A stretch of DNA of 64,000 nucleotides, from assembly GCA_015493615.1 (NCBI GenBank), contig WGCV01000019.1:1-64000 (forward strand), read 5' to 3'. This DNA is from Melioribacteraceae bacterium. Lineage in GTDB: Bacteria; Bacteroidota; Ignavibacteria; Ignavibacteriales; Melioribacteraceae. Both the position numbers and the translations under genes were made by a program. Every line of letters begins with the position of its first letter. The stretch's first letter is position 1. The notes beneath the pieces are model-generated. The model worked only from the letters and a program-made list of their open reading frames with translations, searched no databases and was not told the origin of the DNA. Shown one piece after another: positions 8,056-15,612 of this stretch.

Positions 8056-8508
8056 TTAATTTATGACGACATTATCCCGAAAACCGGTTATTAGTATCGA
8101 AATAACTGTCGGTTTGTTCGTCTCCGTTACGAGATTTACTTTTTCGTAGGCAAATTCCACCGCAGGGTAGTCTTCGCCGTCCGGAGTCGATAGCGTATAT
8201 TCTTGTCCGCTATTGGTAACCATTTGAACTTGTTTAACGGTTTTTGTAACGAGTTCGTGAGCAAATGTGCGTATAGCGGACGAGCCGGCGTAAAGAATAA
8301 GTTTACCGGTTATTTTTTGTCCGACGGTTACGGTTCCGTGCGCGCCTTCGTCGTTTTCTCCTTCGATATCCAGCACGAGGGATTTCAGGGCAGCCGGGGG
8401 CGCCGCTACCGCGGTATCGGCAAGTTCTTCTTTAACTTCGAGCTTGAGTTGACGCCCGGATTTTACGGCGTCGGTTTTTTTTATTCCGGTTAGCGGAGTG
8501 AATGACAT
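8056..8508 (-). CDS. Putative major tail (tube) protein
   Basis: A 150-residue beta-rich protein with no signal peptide or membrane segment. It lies at the head of the block that runs through the subtilase-like protein, chaperones and tape measure, which is where siphophages place the tube subunit. The sequence alternates hydrophobic beta strands (VTVGQKITGKLILYAGSS, PTVISILITGF) with polar loops. No sheath gene accompanies it, favouring a non-contractile tail. I do not recognise the family from sequence; the call is by size, composition and position. The gene begins with ATG behind a GGAG-type site, and the gap upstream holds a dispersed repeat. Confidence 0.5.
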   Translation of the reverse strand: MSFTPLTGIKKTDAVKSGRQLKLEVKEELADTAVAAPPAALKSLVLDIEGENDEGAHGTVTVGQKITGKLILYAGSSAIRTFAHELVTKTVKQVQMVTNSGQEYTLSTPDGEDYPAVEFAYEKVNLVTETNKPTVISILITGFRDNVVIN

Positions 8509-8569
8509 TTTATTTTCTCCTTTTTTTATTGGTTGTTCGCATTATTTTCTTTGATTTATTTAATATTAT

Positions 8570-8640
8570 TCAAACCTTCAATGTTTGTAGGGCTCAACAA
8601 ATATTAAAAATTCGATTATTGTTTTTTTTGACAGCGAATT
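8570..8640 (-). repeat. Dispersed repeat, prophage copy A (inverted)
   Basis: Reverse complement of this stretch matches the copy at 13975-14050. Thirty bases, 8594-8623 against 13999-14028, are identical, with AATTCGCT shared further out. The chromosomal copies at 2011-2106 belong to the same family. It lies in the 145-base gap between two minus-strand gene groups. Confidence 0.65.
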
Positions 8641-8653
8641 CCAGAATAATTAT

Positions 8654-9580
8654 TTAGATGTCAAAATAGACATCAGCCCAATCTTCCAAAGATATTATCT
8701 CGATGGAGAACTGCACGGCGCAGGCGTCTGAAATATCGGGATAATATTTTTTATTCCCGTCGGCATCTATGCCGTAAGGTTTTAATTTAACTGCGCTATC
8801 ATCGTCTATATAATCGGGAGTTACCGACGTCTGCACTTCAACTCCAATTATATGACTTGCATGAGGATAATCCGGCGTAAAAATCGGTCGAGCGTTTATA
8901 TAAATATTCCAATCATCAAACGTTTTTAAGAATGAGTTTTGGTGTTTGTTTAATTTTATAACAGCTTCTCCGGCCGCCCCATCGGTAATGTTGAAAATGG
9001 AGTCCTCCGCATCCAACATCATTCCGTTTAACCTCACGCCCGCAGATGCACCGTCGAGATTTCCGTTATCGTCGAAATAGATATATCCTTTTAACTCTAT
9101 TTTACCCCCGTATATTTTTTGTTTATTTGTAGTGGATTTAAATATAGGTCCTCCTTCATAGGTAACTCTATGGGCATTTTCAATATGTACGGAGCAGCCG
9201 TTTTCAGAAAAATCCACGAGGGGAAGGAATGTTACTTGCGCCCTTTTTATATAGGATGAAAGGTTTATTTTGGTTTCGCCGTCGAGCGTAACGCCGCTTC
9301 CGATTATGACATATATTTTATCGTCGGGACTTTTTATCTCGATATCGGTCTGCGCGTTAGGTTGGGCGTAATAATAGGCGGCTTTCTTTGTCGCGGCTTC
9401 GATATTAATTATAAGTATTCTGCCGTAAAGGGATTCTCCGAATCCGGCGGCGGCGTGCGCAGGATCGCTTAGGATGAGGTCTTCTCCAATATTGAGCGTA
9501 TTTTTCTTTGTGTCGAGAAAGGGTTCGCCCTGTTGAAGATCGGGTTTTGTTTCGCCTCGTTTAATTTGTAAGATTCCCAT
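8654..9580 (-). CDS. Tail fibre or minor structural protein
   Basis: A 308-residue protein whose start, MGILQIKRGETKPDLQQGEP followed by FLDTKKNTLNIGED, follows the pattern seen at the N-termini of many phage fibre and host-recognition proteins (IQ.KRG...LP.L..GEP.F.TD...LYIG). The rest is predicted beta-rich and low in Cys, with repeated short strands such as KIELKGYIYFDDNG. It sits beside the lysis genes rather than in the tail block, as receptor-binding genes often do in mosaic phages. No coiled coil or signal peptide is apparent. Receptor-binding function is inferred from the N-terminal motif only. Confidence 0.6.
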   Translation of the reverse strand: MGILQIKRGETKPDLQQGEPFLDTKKNTLNIGEDLILSDPAHAAAGFGESLYGRILIINIEAATKKAAYYYAQPNAQTDIEIKSPDDKIYVIIGSGVTLDGETKINLSSYIKRAQVTFLPLVDFSENGCSVHIENAHRVTYEGGPIFKSTTNKQKIYGGKIELKGYIYFDDNGNLDGASAGVRLNGMMLDAEDSIFNITDGAAGEAVIKLNKHQNSFLKTFDDWNIYINARPIFTPDYPHASHIIGVEVQTSVTPDYIDDDSAVKLKPYGIDADGNKKYYPDISDACAVQFSIEIISLEDWADVYFDI

Positions 9581-9597
9581 TATAATGCTCCTTTTTT

Positions 9598-10056
9598 TTA
9601 TTGATTGTCGGTTCTTTTTTTGCAGCGGTTAGCAATTGTTTTGATTTTTTCAAATCCGCGGGACCCGTAGTAAAAAATATATCCCGTAGTCAGCAGAGTG
9701 GTAAGCAGAGGAATCCATACTTTGACTTTTTCGACTTCGGAAACATTGAGTTCGAAAATCGTGAAATATGCAAGCGTTATTGTTGTAACGGTTAGTATCA
9801 GAAGCAGCAGAGGGCGTATATTTTTGGACAGCCAGCTGTCGCTTGTCATATCGGCTTTGAGCCGTTCGGTAAGCTGTTTTTCGTACTGATTCCGAGCTTC
9901 GATTACCGATATTTTGTAGTCGTTGATTTCGGCTTCGAGTTTGTTTTTAAGCGCAATTTTTTCTTCGTCGGTTGTCGTCAGTTTATCGATAGCCGCGCCC
10001 ACGCTATCTATTATTTTAGAGGCTCCTCCGGACAAGATATCGGCGATTATACTCAT
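9598..10056 (-). CDS. Holin, three-transmembrane type
   Basis: A 152-residue membrane protein resembling the 3TM holin family found in prophages and gene-transfer agents. Residues 1-35 form an amphipathic or hydrophobic helix (ADILSGGASKIIDSVGAAID), residues about 35-70 are a charged helical linker, and two clear membrane helices follow (RPLLLLILTVTTITLAYFTI and WIPLLTTLLTTGYIFYYG). The SWLSKNIRPLLL entry to the first of these is typical of the family. It overlaps the stop of the upstream peptidase gene by four bases, giving a lysis cassette of small membrane protein, endolysin and holin. Confidence 0.75.
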   Translation of the reverse strand: MSIIADILSGGASKIIDSVGAAIDKLTTTDEEKIALKNKLEAEINDYKISVIEARNQYEKQLTERLKADMTSDSWLSKNIRPLLLLILTVTTITLAYFTIFELNVSEVEKVKVWIPLLTTLLTTGYIFYYGSRGFEKIKTIANRCKKRTDNQ

Positions 10057-10538
10057 TTTGTTTCCCTTTTTTGTTGTTTGTCATTTTCCGGATTGTATTT
10101 GCGGTATTTAATTTTTCCATGCTCGAAAAAAGCGATCAATGTCGATTTTCTGTTTTTTTTTCCGTTCCAAGATACGTGTATCCATTCTCCGAACTCGTAG
10201 ATAAGCTGGTCGTAATCGAAGTCTTCGGCAATTATTCGAAAAAGGTTTTCCAACGGCATACAAGTAATATCAATATCAGCCGCTTTACCTTCCATATGCT
10301 GCGAATGAATCGAACCGCCGGCGAGAAAGTTAACGCGGAAGGATCTATATCCGGAGGTTACCGTAATAGGACATTTAACGCGGTCGCGCAACGGCTGCAA
10401 TAAGTTTTGCACAAGCTCTTTTAGGTTCTCGATTTGTTTTTCGTCGGGCGTATTGTCGATGTTATTCCTTCGGGCAATTTGCGAGCGTGTAAATTCTTTT
10501 AAGCTGAAGTTTTTCCCGAGTTTTTGATTTTTATTCAT
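10053..10538 (-). CDS. Peptidase M15 endolysin
   Basis: About 161 residues from the ATG at 10538, chosen because it has a GGAG site seven bases upstream; an earlier ATG at 10577 has none. The fold is the M15 zinc D-Ala-D-Ala carboxypeptidase/endopeptidase type: VTSGYRS, then SIHSQHMEGKAADIDI with the first His and Asp zinc ligands, and WIHVSW with the third ligand. The N-terminal NFSLKEFTRSQIARRNNIDN segment is usual for phage and host members. It would cut peptide stems of peptidoglycan at lysis. No signal peptide, so release depends on the neighbouring holin. Confidence 0.88.
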   Translation of the reverse strand: MNKNQKLGKNFSLKEFTRSQIARRNNIDNTPDEKQIENLKELVQNLLQPLRDRVKCPITVTSGYRSFRVNFLAGGSIHSQHMEGKAADIDITCMPLENLFRIIAEDFDYDQLIYEFGEWIHVSWNGKKNRKSTLIAFFEHGKIKYRKYNPENDKQQKRETK

Positions 10539-10734
10539 CTGGGGCTCCGGCTTTTTTTTTGTATTTGCGTATTTCAATAATTATTCGCAAAAGGGTATAG
10601 AGAAATGTGATTATTAGTACGAGTACTTTCATATAGTTTTCCGCTATTGTTACCGTCGGCACATTGTCGGCGAATAGCAACGCCGATATGTTGATTGTGT
10701 TTATCAGCAATATATCGTGCAATCGTTTTATCAT
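10531..10734 (-). CDS. Small membrane protein of the lysis cassette
   Basis: A 67-residue protein with a weak first hydrophobic stretch (LLINTINISALLF) and a clear membrane helix (VLVLIITFLYTLLRIII), ending in a basic tail (EIRKYKKKAG). It precedes the endolysin and overlaps its start by eight bases, so the two are probably translationally coupled. Size and topology would suit a second holin, an antiholin or a spanin-like factor. I cannot tell which, and the family is not recognised. A strong terminator lies just upstream, so this gene heads its own transcription unit or relies on read-through from the head genes. Confidence 0.55.
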   Translation of the reverse strand: MIKRLHDILLINTINISALLFADNVPTVTIAENYMKVLVLIITFLYTLLRIIIEIRKYKKKAGAPDE

Positions 10735-10776
10735 CGGTTATTGTTTCCGGTTATACGATACGGGCAAGTTGGAGCG

Positions 10777-10806
10777 ATAAAAACAAGAGCGGGCGAACCC
10801 GCTCTT
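10777..10806 (-). terminator. Intrinsic terminator after the head operon
   Basis: Arms AAGAGCGGG (10785-10793) and CCCGCTCTT (10798-10806) with a four-base loop give a perfect nine-pair stem. On the minus strand it is followed by GTTTTTAT. It would end transcription from 13186 through the capsid gene. A short T-rich stretch on the plus side could make it bidirectional. The remainder of 10735-10910 shows no gene. Confidence 0.85.
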
Positions 10807-10910
10807 ATTTTCGGAGATAGCGTTTGAAGCAGGCTGGTCGGGCCATATGCCGCCGTTGGGAAAAAATCCCCGGCGACTGAGGGTTGCTATTTCGGAGGCT
10901 GTTTTCAATT

Positions 10911-11777
10911 TTATTGCTCGGTTTTTTGTACCGCGGCTTCGCTGCGTTCCAATTTAACTCCGTAGCGGGTTGTAAATGCATATACTCCGCCGAGGTATTC
11001 GGCTCGTTCGCTTCCTACAACTTCAATGTCGGTTTGGATTACAAGGTGCATATGCTGCTTGCGCCACCCGAGGACGTTTCGTTTTACGTTGTTTTCCGGC
11101 GCGGCGTCGTCGATTGTTCCGTCGGCTTTGGTTTTGGGTATCAGCGTGGTTTTTGTAAATCCGAAACCGAATAGCTCCGGCAGCTTGCCCGCGGTTAGCG
11201 CCGCTTGCTGCTGCGCAAAATACGCCGCCATGCCGTCTTCGGTAAGCACCGAACTGGCGTCGTTGGATTTCATCATTGCAAACCGGTTGTTTGAGAGGAT
11301 TTTGGCGTTGTCGAGCAATACTTCCATTTCCGCGAGATCTTCTTTGGAGAACGCGTTTGACTTCCACGGGCTTTTGTTGGCGGCGGCGACGTTGCGGATT
11401 ATATGGTCGGCGACGGATTGCAGAATATGCTCTTTGAACATTTGGGCGATTTCGTCGGTGTTGTCCTTGAGCAGATTCTCGTTGGATTGTATCACGTCAA
11501 TATTGCGGATTACAATGGGATCGGTGGAGTATTCGTATATGTCAAAATCAGCCGCGTCTTTATCGATATCTTTTATCGGGAGAGGCAATCCGGCTCCGAC
11601 GGTAAGGTTATCGGTGCGTTTTACGGCGGCGTTTGCGGCAATTTTAGGAATTGTGATTTTATTGCCTCCTTTACGTACAAGTATTTCGAGCGAACGGTTG
11701 AAGAGTGTTTTAAGTTGCGGATCTTCATACAGGTTCTGATATATTTTATCCGCCCAAAGCGTTTTAATGAATCCCAT
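10911..11777 (-). CDS. Major capsid protein (Mu-type, HK97 fold expected)
   Basis: A 288-residue protein downstream of the protease/scaffold gene, in the place of the Mu major head protein. Features fit a capsid subunit: an N-terminal helix segment (FIKTLWADKIYQNLYEDPQL), a long spine-helix region around residues 75-150, a P-loop-like turn region, and a C-terminal strand giving VYAFTTRYGVKLERSEAAV, a typical closing of phage capsids. The sequence NRFAMMKSNDASSVLTEDG resembles the A-domain strand of related capsids. Starts with ATG behind GAAGGAAAA. Identification relies on size, position and general pattern. Confidence 0.8.
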   Translation of the reverse strand: MGFIKTLWADKIYQNLYEDPQLKTLFNRSLEILVRKGGNKITIPKIAANAAVKRTDNLTVGAGLPLPIKDIDKDAADFDIYEYSTDPIVIRNIDVIQSNENLLKDNTDEIAQMFKEHILQSVADHIIRNVAAANKSPWKSNAFSKEDLAEMEVLLDNAKILSNNRFAMMKSNDASSVLTEDGMAAYFAQQQAALTAGKLPELFGFGFTKTTLIPKTKADGTIDDAAPENNVKRNVLGWRKQHMHLVIQTDIEVVGSERAEYLGGVYAFTTRYGVKLERSEAAVQKTEQ

Positions 11778-11778
11778 T

Positions 11779-11952
11779 TTATTTTCCTTCTTCTTTATTG
11801 TCGGTTTTATTTTTTTTCTTTTCCTCGTTTTCGTCGTCTTCTGAGGGACGTCGGCTGAGGTCGGATATGATTACTCCGAATTCTTCCCGGGTGTAAGGTC
11901 TTCCGGTAAGGCGGCTCATATCTTTGAGAAATGTTTTAGTTATTTCTTCCAT
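11779..11952 (-). CDS. 57-residue head-operon protein
   Basis: A short gene between the protease/scaffold and the capsid genes, reading MEEITKTFLKDMSRLTGRPY at the start and ending in a highly charged, Lys/Glu-rich tail. It begins behind an AGGAG-like site (GGAGAAGAAAATG) and ends just before the capsid start, so it is coupled to it. Mu carries small genes near this point; no domain is recognised. It may be a head decoration or assembly factor. Confidence 0.6.
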   Translation of the reverse strand: MEEITKTFLKDMSRLTGRPYTREEFGVIISDLSRRPSEDDENEEKKKNKTDNKEEGK

Positions 11953-11961
11953 TTTCTTCTC

Positions 11962-12447
11962 CTATTCTTTACCCGGATCCGTTAACCATTGTTCGCGCAA
12001 TCGGTTGAAAAGGGCGGGATTTTCGTTTTTGGTTTTTTCGTAGAGCGCAGGGTTCTGAAGCAGGTTTTTGTACGTCAAAGGTTTTTTGCCATCTGTTTCC
12101 GGAGGCTCGAGAATATTAGCCGAGAGGGCGAGGGCGGGTTGTTTTTCCGCGAAGGTTTTAAAGTCGGCTATCTTTCCGGCGTATGTATTAAGCAGATTTT
12201 CTTTCTGGGAAGGGAGGAATTTTTTTTCTTTTATCGCTTGGTCGATTGCGTCTTCGAGTTCTTTTTTCTCGTACGCGTCCAGGCGTTGTTCTATTTTCCC
12301 AATTCGTTCGTCTTTACCGTTATAATCGGCGGCGCCTTGATCAGACTGATTTGTAAGCCGCTCAACTTTTTCAATAATTTTTTCGGCGTCGGCTTTTTCG
12401 TCGAGTCCGAGAATTTTGTTCAGGCGTTTAATTTGTTCTTCGTTCAT
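11962..12447 (-). CDS. Nested scaffold protein, in-frame internal start
   Basis: Within the protease gene an in-frame ATG at 12445-12447 is preceded, nine bases away, by a clean GGAG (CCGGAGAAAATAATAATG). It opens MNEEQIKRLNKILGLDEKAD and would give a 161-residue helical protein covering only the scaffold half. Mu makes its scaffold Z from the 3' part of gene I in just this way. The Shine-Dalgarno is better than that of the full-length start. Confidence 0.7.
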   Translation of the reverse strand: MNEEQIKRLNKILGLDEKADAEKIIEKVERLTNQSDQGAADYNGKDERIGKIEQRLDAYEKKELEDAIDQAIKEKKFLPSQKENLLNTYAGKIADFKTFAEKQPALALSANILEPPETDGKKPLTYKNLLQNPALYEKTKNENPALFNRLREQWLTDPGKE

Positions 12448-12999
12448 TATTATTTTCTCCGGATTAATTTCGGTTTTTGTGTTTAAGTTGTTTACTTGCG
12501 CGGGAACTTTTCCGGACATTTTGACGGGTTTCCCGTAGAGAACGGTTCCTTTTTGTTCTTGGGAGTACTGCAATGATATTTTCGGGATTTTTGCCGCCGG
12601 AAAATTTGTTACGGCTACCGCGGCAAGATAGGGCTTGTTTTTCCCTTCTATTTCCACAGTCTCGATTTCAACGGATGCATATCGGTATGATTTGCCGTCG
12701 TAGTACCACGAAAGATCATCGACGGCTTCAGGTTTGACGAAGAGAAATTCTCCGTCGGTTTTAACTTCTTCAATCCACGCAAGGGCGCGAAGGTTGTTCT
12801 GCATTTCTCCCTTTTCGTTGAATTTTCGGTGTTCGGAAATAAAAGGCGCTCCGATGAGTTCTTTATCGTAATTTTCCGCAAGCTGAGTAAATAGTTCGGG
12901 AGTAATATCTCCCTGAGGATATTTCCCGATTTGCGAGACGGCAATCCACGGCATTACCGAAGCCGAACCTATTTGATTTTTCGCTATATTATCAGACAT
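11962..12999 (-). CDS. Mu gpI-like prohead protease with scaffold domain
   Basis: A 345-residue protein with the Mu-type two-part design. Residues 1-160 resemble Mu-like prohead proteases (GASVMPWIAVSQIGKYPQGD region, then PFISEHRKF and a YRYASVEIETVEIEG strand leading to LAAVAVTNFPAA). The second half is a helical scaffold (KIEQRLDAYEKKELEDAIDQ) ending in a capsid-contact-like tail. It would guide shell assembly and then cut itself and the scaffold away. Its ATG overlaps the upstream 64-residue gene. A strong internal start at 12447 probably makes the scaffold alone. Confidence 0.8.
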   Translation of the reverse strand: MSDNIAKNQIGSASVMPWIAVSQIGKYPQGDITPELFTQLAENYDKELIGAPFISEHRKFNEKGEMQNNLRALAWIEEVKTDGEFLFVKPEAVDDLSWYYDGKSYRYASVEIETVEIEGKNKPYLAAVAVTNFPAAKIPKISLQYSQEQKGTVLYGKPVKMSGKVPAQVNNLNTKTEINPEKIIMNEEQIKRLNKILGLDEKADAEKIIEKVERLTNQSDQGAADYNGKDERIGKIEQRLDAYEKKELEDAIDQAIKEKKFLPSQKENLLNTYAGKIADFKTFAEKQPALALSANILEPPETDGKKPLTYKNLLQNPALYEKTKNENPALFNRLREQWLTDPGKE

Positions 13000-13186
13000 T
13001 GAAATCTCTGCTTGGCGCGTTTATTTTAGAATAATCATAAGAGGAGATATTGCGTTCGAAGTCGAACGGAGGGTATTGATTGTCGGAATTATTGATGATA
13101 AATGTATCTGCCGAGCGCTCGGCATTATCGCATTCAAGTCCGTTTTTTGGGGTTGTTTCTTCAATATTAAGTTTATCGATTCCCAT
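12992..13186 (-). CDS. First gene of the head operon, 64 residues
   Basis: A short acidic, Asn- and Asp-rich protein (MGIDKLNIEETTPKNGLE start; SRDFNV end) that opens the minus-strand head operon and overlaps the protease start by eight bases. It is preceded by AAGGGAAAA, a usable ribosome site. No domain is recognised, and low complexity leaves function open. It sits next to the divergent promoter region shared with the gp36-like gene. Confidence 0.5.
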   Translation of the reverse strand: MGIDKLNIEETTPKNGLECDNAERSADTFIINNSDNQYPPFDFERNISSYDYSKINAPSRDFNV

Positions 13187-13337
13187 TTTTCCCTTTTCTT
13201 CTCTTTTCTTTTCGGAAAGATGTTTGTCGTATTATTTTTTTCAAAGAGAAAAAAGTATAGATACGGTATTTAGATTTTTTTTGTTTCTAATCAAGATGAT
13301 GGAGATTTACTTTTATAAAGGAATTTATAGGAAATTA
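13187..13337. promoter_or_regulatory. Divergent late-gene control region (unresolved)
   Basis: About 150 bases separate the minus-strand head operon from the plus-strand gp36-like gene, so promoters for both directions must lie here or upstream. The stretch is T-rich on the plus strand. No convincing TAnnTTTG or TTGACA pair was found, which would be compatible with dependence on a phage activator (the Mor/C role in Mu). Confidence 0.4.
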
Positions 13338-13766
13338 ATGAATTATATTGACGAAATTTATCTTACGACCTACATCGAAGAATCGCTTCTTAATGAAATT
13401 ACTACAGAAGCCGACGACGAAGGGCTTACAAACGTAAGCCGCGCTATTAGGAACAGATGTTCGTTCGTAGATTCGATGTTAAGCGATAGATACGATACGC
13501 CTTTCCGGGACGGGTCGAAATATATTACGGACTCGCTAAAAATGAATATTGCTCATTTGGTTTTATTCGACTTACTTCCTTTTATTTCCTCGATTTCGGA
13601 ATCTGAAATGAATATTAGAAAAACCAATTACAATTCCGCTTTGAATTTTTTTAGCGATATCCGGAACGGAAAAGTGTCGCTTGTATCGGAAAGTAATCCC
13701 GAAACCGGAGAGAAAGTCGAGAGGTTTTATTTCGGCTCGACACGAAGGATAAACGGATTTCATTAA
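13338..13766 (+). CDS. Mu gp36-like head-tail protein (DUF1320)
   Basis: A 142-residue protein starting MNYIDEIYLTTYIEESLLNE, with the DUF1320 layout: N-terminal helix, a stretch RAIRNRCSFVDSMLSDRYDTP matching the family's ID..L..RY..P motif, a helix for subunit contact (LKMNIAHLVLFDLL), and ALNFFSDIRNGKVSLV close to the end. The ATG at 13338 has AGGA seven bases upstream; longer in-frame starts exist but would add a poorly coding hydrophobic extension. Family members act at the head-tail joint. It is the first plus-strand late gene. Confidence 0.75.
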   Translation: MNYIDEIYLTTYIEESLLNEITTEADDEGLTNVSRAIRNRCSFVDSMLSDRYDTPFRDGSKYITDSLKMNIAHLVLFDLLPFISSISESEMNIRKTNYNSALNFFSDIRNGKVSLVSESNPETGEKVERFYFGSTRRINGFH

Positions 13767-13809
13767 ACAAACTGTTATGCGTAGTTATTGTTCATAAAAA
13801 GGGATAATT

Positions 13810-13944
13810 ATGACATTAGATGACGCTATGAAGCACGCAAAAGAAAAATGGTTGGAATTAAAAGGCACAAAATGTGGAGATGAACACAAACAATTATATG
13901 TATGGCTAAAAGAATTGAAGAAACTAAAGAAATTAAATAAATAA
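13810..13944 (+). CDS. 44-residue phage protein
   Basis: A short frame, MTLDDAMKHAKEKW at the start and CGDEHKQLYVWLKELKKLKK at the end, behind AGGGA. Phages of several phyla carry small proteins of this layout (MTLDEAI.HA.E.... C..EH.QLA.WL.EL), usually near structural genes; their role is unknown. The match is by pattern memory and not by search. The rest of the gap up to 14096 contains a dispersed repeat. Confidence 0.6.
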   Translation: MTLDDAMKHAKEKWLELKGTKCGDEHKQLYVWLKELKKLKKLNK

Positions 13945-13974
13945 TTATGCACAACGCCCAATAGATCAACCTCA

Positions 13975-14050
13975 AGGTCAGAAATTCGCTATCTAAAGAA
14001 CAATAATCGAATTTTTAATATTTGTTGAATCTTAAAAACTTGAAGGCTTA
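13975..14050 (+). repeat. Dispersed repeat, prophage copy B
   Basis: Matches the reverse complement of 8570-8640, with thirty identical bases at 13999-14028, and matches the chromosomal copies at 2011 and 2178 less closely (shared elements AACCT.CAAGGT, TTAATATTTGTTGA and AACTTGAAGG). It lies between the 44-residue gene and the next small gene. Confidence 0.65.
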
Positions 14051-14096
14051 AATAATAAAATGGAAATAAGAAAAACGAAAAGCATCGGTGATTATA

Positions 14097-14279
14097 ATGA
14101 GTTGCGAACACGATTTTAAGCTGCTCGACGTTGTATATGCCAAAAAGGCTGTGAGCGTTGATACTTTTATTTTTTCACGAACAGCCGCGTTCTACTGCAG
14201 AAAGTGTCTTGTTATAAAAGAGAACCGAAAAGAAAAACGGGGAAAACAAAAACCTGAATGGTTTCCCTTAGGAATTTAG
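14097..14279 (+). CDS. Small Cys-containing phage protein
   Basis: About 60 residues from the ATG at 14097 (GGTGA five bases upstream): CEHDFKLLDVVYAKK at the start, AFYCRKCLVIKE in the middle, PEWFPLGI at the end. The single upstream Cys-His and the CRKC pair suggest a small zinc knuckle. Similar short proteins with an FYCxKC motif occur in phage genomes near head-completion genes. Function unknown. It overlaps the long form of the next frame, but the chosen start of that gene avoids this. Confidence 0.55.
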   Translation: MSCEHDFKLLDVVYAKKAVSVDTFIFSRTAAFYCRKCLVIKENRKEKRGKQKPEWFPLGI

Positions 14280-14290
14280 CGGGAAGAGAA

Positions 14291-14722
14291 ATGTATTTTT
14301 TTGAACTATTTTTAGAAAATCTGAAAAATGTTCCGGATTTTGTTACAGAGCCGAAGGTTGGGGAATTCGGAAAACTTACGGTTGGCAAGGCTCCGACGGC
14401 TATTGTAGTATTTGACGTAGGAACTCCGAGCGACGCGGACGACGAGGAAAACGGGACCGGAAAAGTTAAAAAGGCCCCTTTTACGGCGAGCGTTTTCGTT
14501 TTCAGCGGCCGCCATAAAACTCAGTACGAAAGCGACATTGAAGCCATGAAACTTGCCTTGAGCGTAATAAAGAAGTTTTCAAATCCGGGCGACGAGTATC
14601 TTCTTGAAATCAACGAAGGGGAAGAATACGGTTTTTGGGAGTTCCGGAACTGGGAGTTTGTGGAGCGCAGCGCAACCGGCAGCGTTTTATCGGTCGATTT
14701 TGAGATAAGCGCGTATTTGTGA
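14291..14722 (+). CDS. Mu gp37-like tail-completion protein (DUF1834)
   Basis: About 143 residues, starting at the ATG at 14291 with GGGAAGAGAA just upstream; an earlier in-frame start overlaps the previous gene. The pattern YFFELFLENLKNVPDFV, then a hydrophobic strand (TAIVVFDVG), SGRHKTQYESDIEAMKLALS and GFWEFRNWEFVERSATGSVL is consistent with the gp37/DUF1834 group of transposable phages. These probably finish the tail-joining end of the head. Assignment rests on the neighbouring gp36-like gene and overall pattern. Confidence 0.55.
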   Translation: MYFFELFLENLKNVPDFVTEPKVGEFGKLTVGKAPTAIVVFDVGTPSDADDEENGTGKVKKAPFTASVFVFSGRHKTQYESDIEAMKLALSVIKKFSNPGDEYLLEINEGEEYGFWEFRNWEFVERSATGSVLSVDFEISAYL

Positions 14723-14820
14723 GCGGATATAAGCATAGGATTGTTTTTAAGGCGGTGCGAAGGCGGTTAGTTTTAACGAACGGAGGCGGAGGCTACATTT
14801 TACACTAATGCGAGAAAATA

Positions 14821-15612
14821 ATGGACGAGAAAGCAATTATTCTGAAATTCATAAATTTGGGACGGGGAAACATACCGGAAAAGGAAAAACTTGCAGCCGA
14901 GCTGGGTATTACGCTATCGGCGCTGAAATACCGCGTGAGAAAATTTAAGTCGGGAGAGGGAATAGGGAGAAAGAAGCGGAAAGACGCCGGCAAACCGAAA
15001 AAAACAATTAAAGATGAAATTAAGATGAGTTTTTTTGCGGAACTTGCCATGGGGAAATCCGCAGACCAAGCCGGGCGGGAACTAAGATTGTCGGACTGGC
15101 AAATTAATAAGTTTTTAAGAGAATATGAAAGGATAGACAAATGGGCGGCGTTAAGAAACGCTCCGCAACTTAACAATCTGAAAAATTTGCTTTCCGACAT
15201 ACTCCGTTTTGACATTGCTCTTGTTAACGCCGAACTGAACGGCGCGTTCCATTTTAAGGCGAACGGAATTGATTTTGCAATACCCGCCGAAGAGCTGAAG
15301 GACATTCTTACCGTTCTTGCTCATTCGATGCAGCGCGACATTATGGGAAAGGCAGACGAACGCTTTGTGAATTTGAGTAAGGACGAATTGCTCAGAGTAA
15401 GAATCACTTACCTGAAGGAACTATTACTTGAGAATAAAAACATCAAGGAATTTACGCAGCTTGAGCGAGCGACAAGGATTAATAAACCGGAACGTGAAAT
15501 CGACTTAAAGATAGCGTACGCCATAATTGACAAGTTTAAGCCGGGTTTGGACGAGAATGACAAGATATTGGCGCTGCGCGAGATTATCGCAAAAGTAAGG
15601 AGCGAGAGTTGA
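14821..15612 (+). CDS. Terminase small subunit-like protein
   Basis: A 263-residue protein directly before the large terminase, with which it overlaps by four bases. The N-terminal 60 residues form a helix-turn-helix (NIPEKEKLAAELGITLSALK), followed by a basic linker GRKKRKDAGKPKKT and a second helix-turn-helix-like segment (MGKSADQAGRELRLSDWQIN). This two-part DNA-binding layout suits recognition of phage ends for packaging. The C-terminal half is helical and acidic, likely for oligomerisation and contact with the large subunit. In Mu the equivalent is gp27. No family signature was certain. Confidence 0.65.
   Translation: MDEKAIILKFINLGRGNIPEKEKLAAELGITLSALKYRVRKFKSGEGIGRKKRKDAGKPKKTIKDEIKMSFFAELAMGKSADQAGRELRLSDWQINKFLREYERIDKWAALRNAPQLNNLKNLLSDILRFDIALVNAELNGAFHFKANGIDFAIPAEELKDILTVLAHSMQRDIMGKADERFVNLSKDELLRVRITYLKELLLENKNIKEFTQLERATRINKPEREIDLKIAYAIIDKFKPGLDENDKILALREIIAKVRSES

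Noticed and set aside
11023-11739. Open frames opposite and overlapping the capsid gene
   Set aside because: Low-complexity Arg/Cys-rich translations without domains, and they conflict with the tightly spaced head operon.
13080-13337. N-terminal extension of the gp36-like gene back to 13080
   Set aside because: The extra 86 residues are Phe/Ser-rich, overlap the divergent head-operon gene and lack family similarity; the ATG at 13338 has a ribosome site.
14719-14808. GTG-started 29-codon frame between the gp37-like gene and the terminase
   Set aside because: Very short, no domain and only a weak start; it cannot be told from chance.
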